DNA of 45,232 nucleotides, taken from positions 1 to 45,232 of the forward strand of contig CAYQXV010000028.1 of NCBI GenBank assembly GCA_964421675.1, written 5' to 3'. A program made the position numbers and the translations under genes. Positions 43,423 through 45,232 of this stretch are shown one piece after another (position 1 is the first letter of the stretch; each line of letters starts with the position of its first letter). This stretch comes from CALLPQ01 sp964421675 (GTDB taxonomy: Bacteria; Pseudomonadota; Alphaproteobacteria; Caulobacterales; Parvularculaceae). The notes under the pieces were generated by a model. It did no database searches. It was not told the DNA's origin and saw only the letters and a program-made list of their open reading frames with translations.

Positions 43423-43488
43423 AAAATCCTATCGCGATAAAAATCTAAATGCTGCGCATATAGTCGAATGATGAACGCGCGCTGCCCA

Positions 43489-45108
43489 TTAAGGATGGGC
43501 AACGCCGCCATAAGCAACGCCTGACAGTTTTGCCATATTATCCTGCCACGTTGTCAAATCATCAATAGTGAATTTCGACAGATGATCATGGCCACAAGCG
43601 CGTGACATAACCTGCATCAATTCTACCGAAGCGTCGAAGAAATTCGCCAATTGGCGGGCCGATTTTTCAACGACCAGGCGCGACATCAAGTTTGGGTTTT
43701 GCGTGGCAATGCCAACCGGGCAATTATTGGTATTACAGGCGCGCATCGCAATACACCCAATGGCTTGCATGGCCGCGTTTGAAACGGCAATCGCATCAGC
43801 GCCAAGCGCCATGGCTTTGACAAAATCAACCGGCTTGCGAAGGCCCCCGGTAATAACCAATGAGACATTGCTGGTGCCGTTAAAGTCGAGATGGCGGCGC
43901 GCGCGCGCAAGCGCGGGTATGGTGGGTACGGAGATATTATCGCGGAAGATAAGCGGGGCTGCGCCCGTGCCGCCGCCGCGCCCATCAAGGATGATATAAT
44001 CAACACCCACTTCGAGGGCCGCATCAATATCTTTCTCAATATGCTGGGCGGATAATTTATAACCAATCGGAATGCCGCCTGTGCGATCGCGCACCTCATC
44101 GGCAAACTCTTTAATCTGCGAGACTTCCGTCCATTCGGGAAAGCGCGAAGGCGAAATAGCATCCTCGCCAGGGTTCAAACCGCGCACTTGGGCAATCTTG
44201 CCTTCAACTTTATTGCCCGGCAAATGGCCACCCGTGCCGGTTTTCGCCCCTTGGCCGCCTTTGAAATGAAAGGCTTGTACCTTGGCAAGTTTTTCCCACT
44301 CAAATCCGAAACGCGCTGAGGCGAGCTCATAAAAATATCGCGAATTGGCCGCTTGCTCTTCGGGCAACATGCCCCCTTCACCGGAGCAAATCCCCGTGCC
44401 CGCCAGTTCCGCGCCGCGCGCAAGAGCAACTTTGGCAGGCTCGGACAAAGCGCCAAAACTCATATCAGAAACAAATATTGGAATATCGAGCTGCAGCGGT
44501 TTTTGCGCACCGGGCCCAATGACCACATCAGTGCCCACCGGCTCTTCATCAAGCAGAGGAGGGCGATGCAATTGAGCGGTCAACAATTGTAGATCATCCC
44601 ATTTGGGCAAGTCCGCAGCGGGCACGCCCATGGCATCGACATTGCCATGATGCCCGGTTTTGGACAGCCCATCGCGGGCATATTGTTGGATAAGATCATT
44701 ATAAGGTTCTTCGCGCGTGCCATGGCTGGTGTCCGCGTAAAGCCCCAGATAGGCGTCCCGATCAAATGGTTGCGGGTTCTTCTTTGCCCAGGCATCGATT
44801 TCATCCTGATCGACAAAAACATCGCGCCCCTTCACCCAGGAGGTAAATTTGGGCAGCGCTTCTTCATTGTTATATTCAGAAATCCCGGTATCGAGCCGGT
44901 AATCCCAATTGTGAACGCCGCAAATCAGATTGTCTTGATCATCCACATGCCCATCGGCCATCAGCGCGCCGCGATGCAGGCACCGCCCATAGAACACGGA
45001 AACCTCTTTATCGAATTTCACGACAACCAGATCAACAGTGCCAACCAGCGCATATGCCGGCTGGCGGTCCTCCAGCTCATTAATCTTGGCAATTGCGACT
45101 TTCTTCAT
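43489..45108 (-). CDS. Rieske domain fused to glutamate-synthase-like FMN domain
   Basis: A 539-residue fusion. Residues about 1-105 form a Rieske [2Fe-2S] domain with CLHRGALMADG and CGVHNWDYRLDTG (two Cys and two His ligands). Residues about 165-530 match the FMN-binding synthase domain of glutamate synthase (GltB family): DMSFGALSEPAKVALARGAE, the GEGGMLPEEQA loop, FHFKGGQGAKTGTGGHLPG, DGRGGGTGAAPLIFRDN and the iron-sulfur cluster motif CIAMRACNTNNCPVG. There is no glutaminase domain and no NADPH-domain partner gene nearby. It is probably an electron-transfer FMN oxidoreductase, not a true glutamate synthase; the substrate is unknown. The start ATG at 45106-45108 has only a weak ribosome site. 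Confidence 0.88.
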   Translation of the reverse strand: MKKVAIAKINELEDRQPAYALVGTVDLVVVKFDKEVSVFYGRCLHRGALMADGHVDDQDNLICGVHNWDYRLDTGISEYNNEEALPKFTSWVKGRDVFVDQDEIDAWAKKNPQPFDRDAYLGLYADTSHGTREEPYNDLIQQYARDGLSKTGHHGNVDAMGVPAADLPKWDDLQLLTAQLHRPPLLDEEPVGTDVVIGPGAQKPLQLDIPIFVSDMSFGALSEPAKVALARGAELAGTGICSGEGGMLPEEQAANSRYFYELASARFGFEWEKLAKVQAFHFKGGQGAKTGTGGHLPGNKVEGKIAQVRGLNPGEDAISPSRFPEWTEVSQIKEFADEVRDRTGGIPIGYKLSAQHIEKDIDAALEVGVDYIILDGRGGGTGAAPLIFRDNISVPTIPALARARRHLDFNGTSNVSLVITGGLRKPVDFVKAMALGADAIAVSNAAMQAIGCIAMRACNTNNCPVGIATQNPNLMSRLVVEKSARQLANFFDASVELMQVMSRACGHDHLSKFTIDDLTTWQDNMAKLSGVAYGGVAHP

Positions 45109-45232
45109 ATCAATCTCATTTCATCAATTCTCGACAATGCGGCCCTGCGCCCCTCATAGCCGGTCCCAGCGCACAGGCATAATGTTTTCGCACTTTATCC
45201 AATTTATGAGCAGATTTGCAGCCTTTTCTTGA

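Overview
The window looks like a chromosomal segment of a free-living alphaproteobacterium with moderate GC content. Four things point that way. The run scpA-scpB-tatA-tatB-tatC-serS-surE and the block mutS...glnD-murJ-trpS are familiar from that class. There is an alphaproteobacterial-type LexA box (GTTC-N7-GTTC) between uvrA and ssb, and a perfect CtrA box (TTAA-N7-TTAAC) in front of a LysM/LytM envelope lipoprotein. It also carries an ELM1-family protein. I cannot place the genus. I see no insertion sequence, prophage, CRISPR array, tRNA or rRNA; most of the window is core housekeeping DNA.

Layout. 0.2-1.4 kb: a thiolase on the minus strand. 1.8-8.2 kb, plus strand: condensin partners ScpA and ScpB, the TatABC translocase, seryl-tRNA synthetase and the SurE nucleotidase. 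8.2-14.7 kb, plus strand: an NlpD/DipM-like lipoprotein with a putative CtrA site, a secreted gamma-glutamyltransferase, a YaiI/YqxD-family protein, a GabT-like aminotransferase and a degenerate isoaspartyl-methyltransferase-like protein. 14.8-19.4 kb, a DNA repair and nucleoid block: uvrA (minus) diverges from ssb (plus) across a region with a LexA box. ssb is followed by phased A-tracts and then a very lysine-rich histone H1-like repeat protein. UvrA itself ends in a lysine-rich tail. 19.6-21.9 kb, minus strand: folB, a FolM/pteridine-reductase-type SDR and a CaCA cation antiporter. A 26-residue one-helix membrane protein follows on the minus strand at 22.1 kb.

22.4-24.7 kb, plus strand: the ELM1-family protein, then a small unknown membrane protein and an exported thioredoxin-like protein. 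24.8-33.9 kb, minus strand: mutS, a Sel1-type lipoprotein, glnD, murJ and trpS, probably partly co-transcribed. 34.0-43.4 kb, plus strand: a YgjP-type metallopeptidase, a DegP/HtrA protease, an OmpR-type response regulator with its sensor kinase, the nucleoid protein HU, glnE, and a lipoprotein alpha/beta-hydrolase with an aspartate nucleophile. 43.5-45.1 kb, minus strand: a Rieske domain fused to a glutamate-synthase-like FMN domain.

Themes. Two regulators of nitrogen assimilation lie here: GlnD, which uridylylates PII, and GlnE, which adenylylates glutamine synthetase. The GlnD HD domain has lost most of its metal ligands, so its UMP-removing activity is doubtful. Three genes concern DNA packaging (ScpA/ScpB, the H1-like protein, HU) and three concern repair (UvrA, SSB, MutS). 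Envelope quality control is represented by Tat, DegP with the two-component pair, the LytM lipoprotein and MurJ. The least described items are the H1-like repeat protein with the matching UvrA tail, the degenerate GlnD HD domain, and the 26-residue membrane protein.
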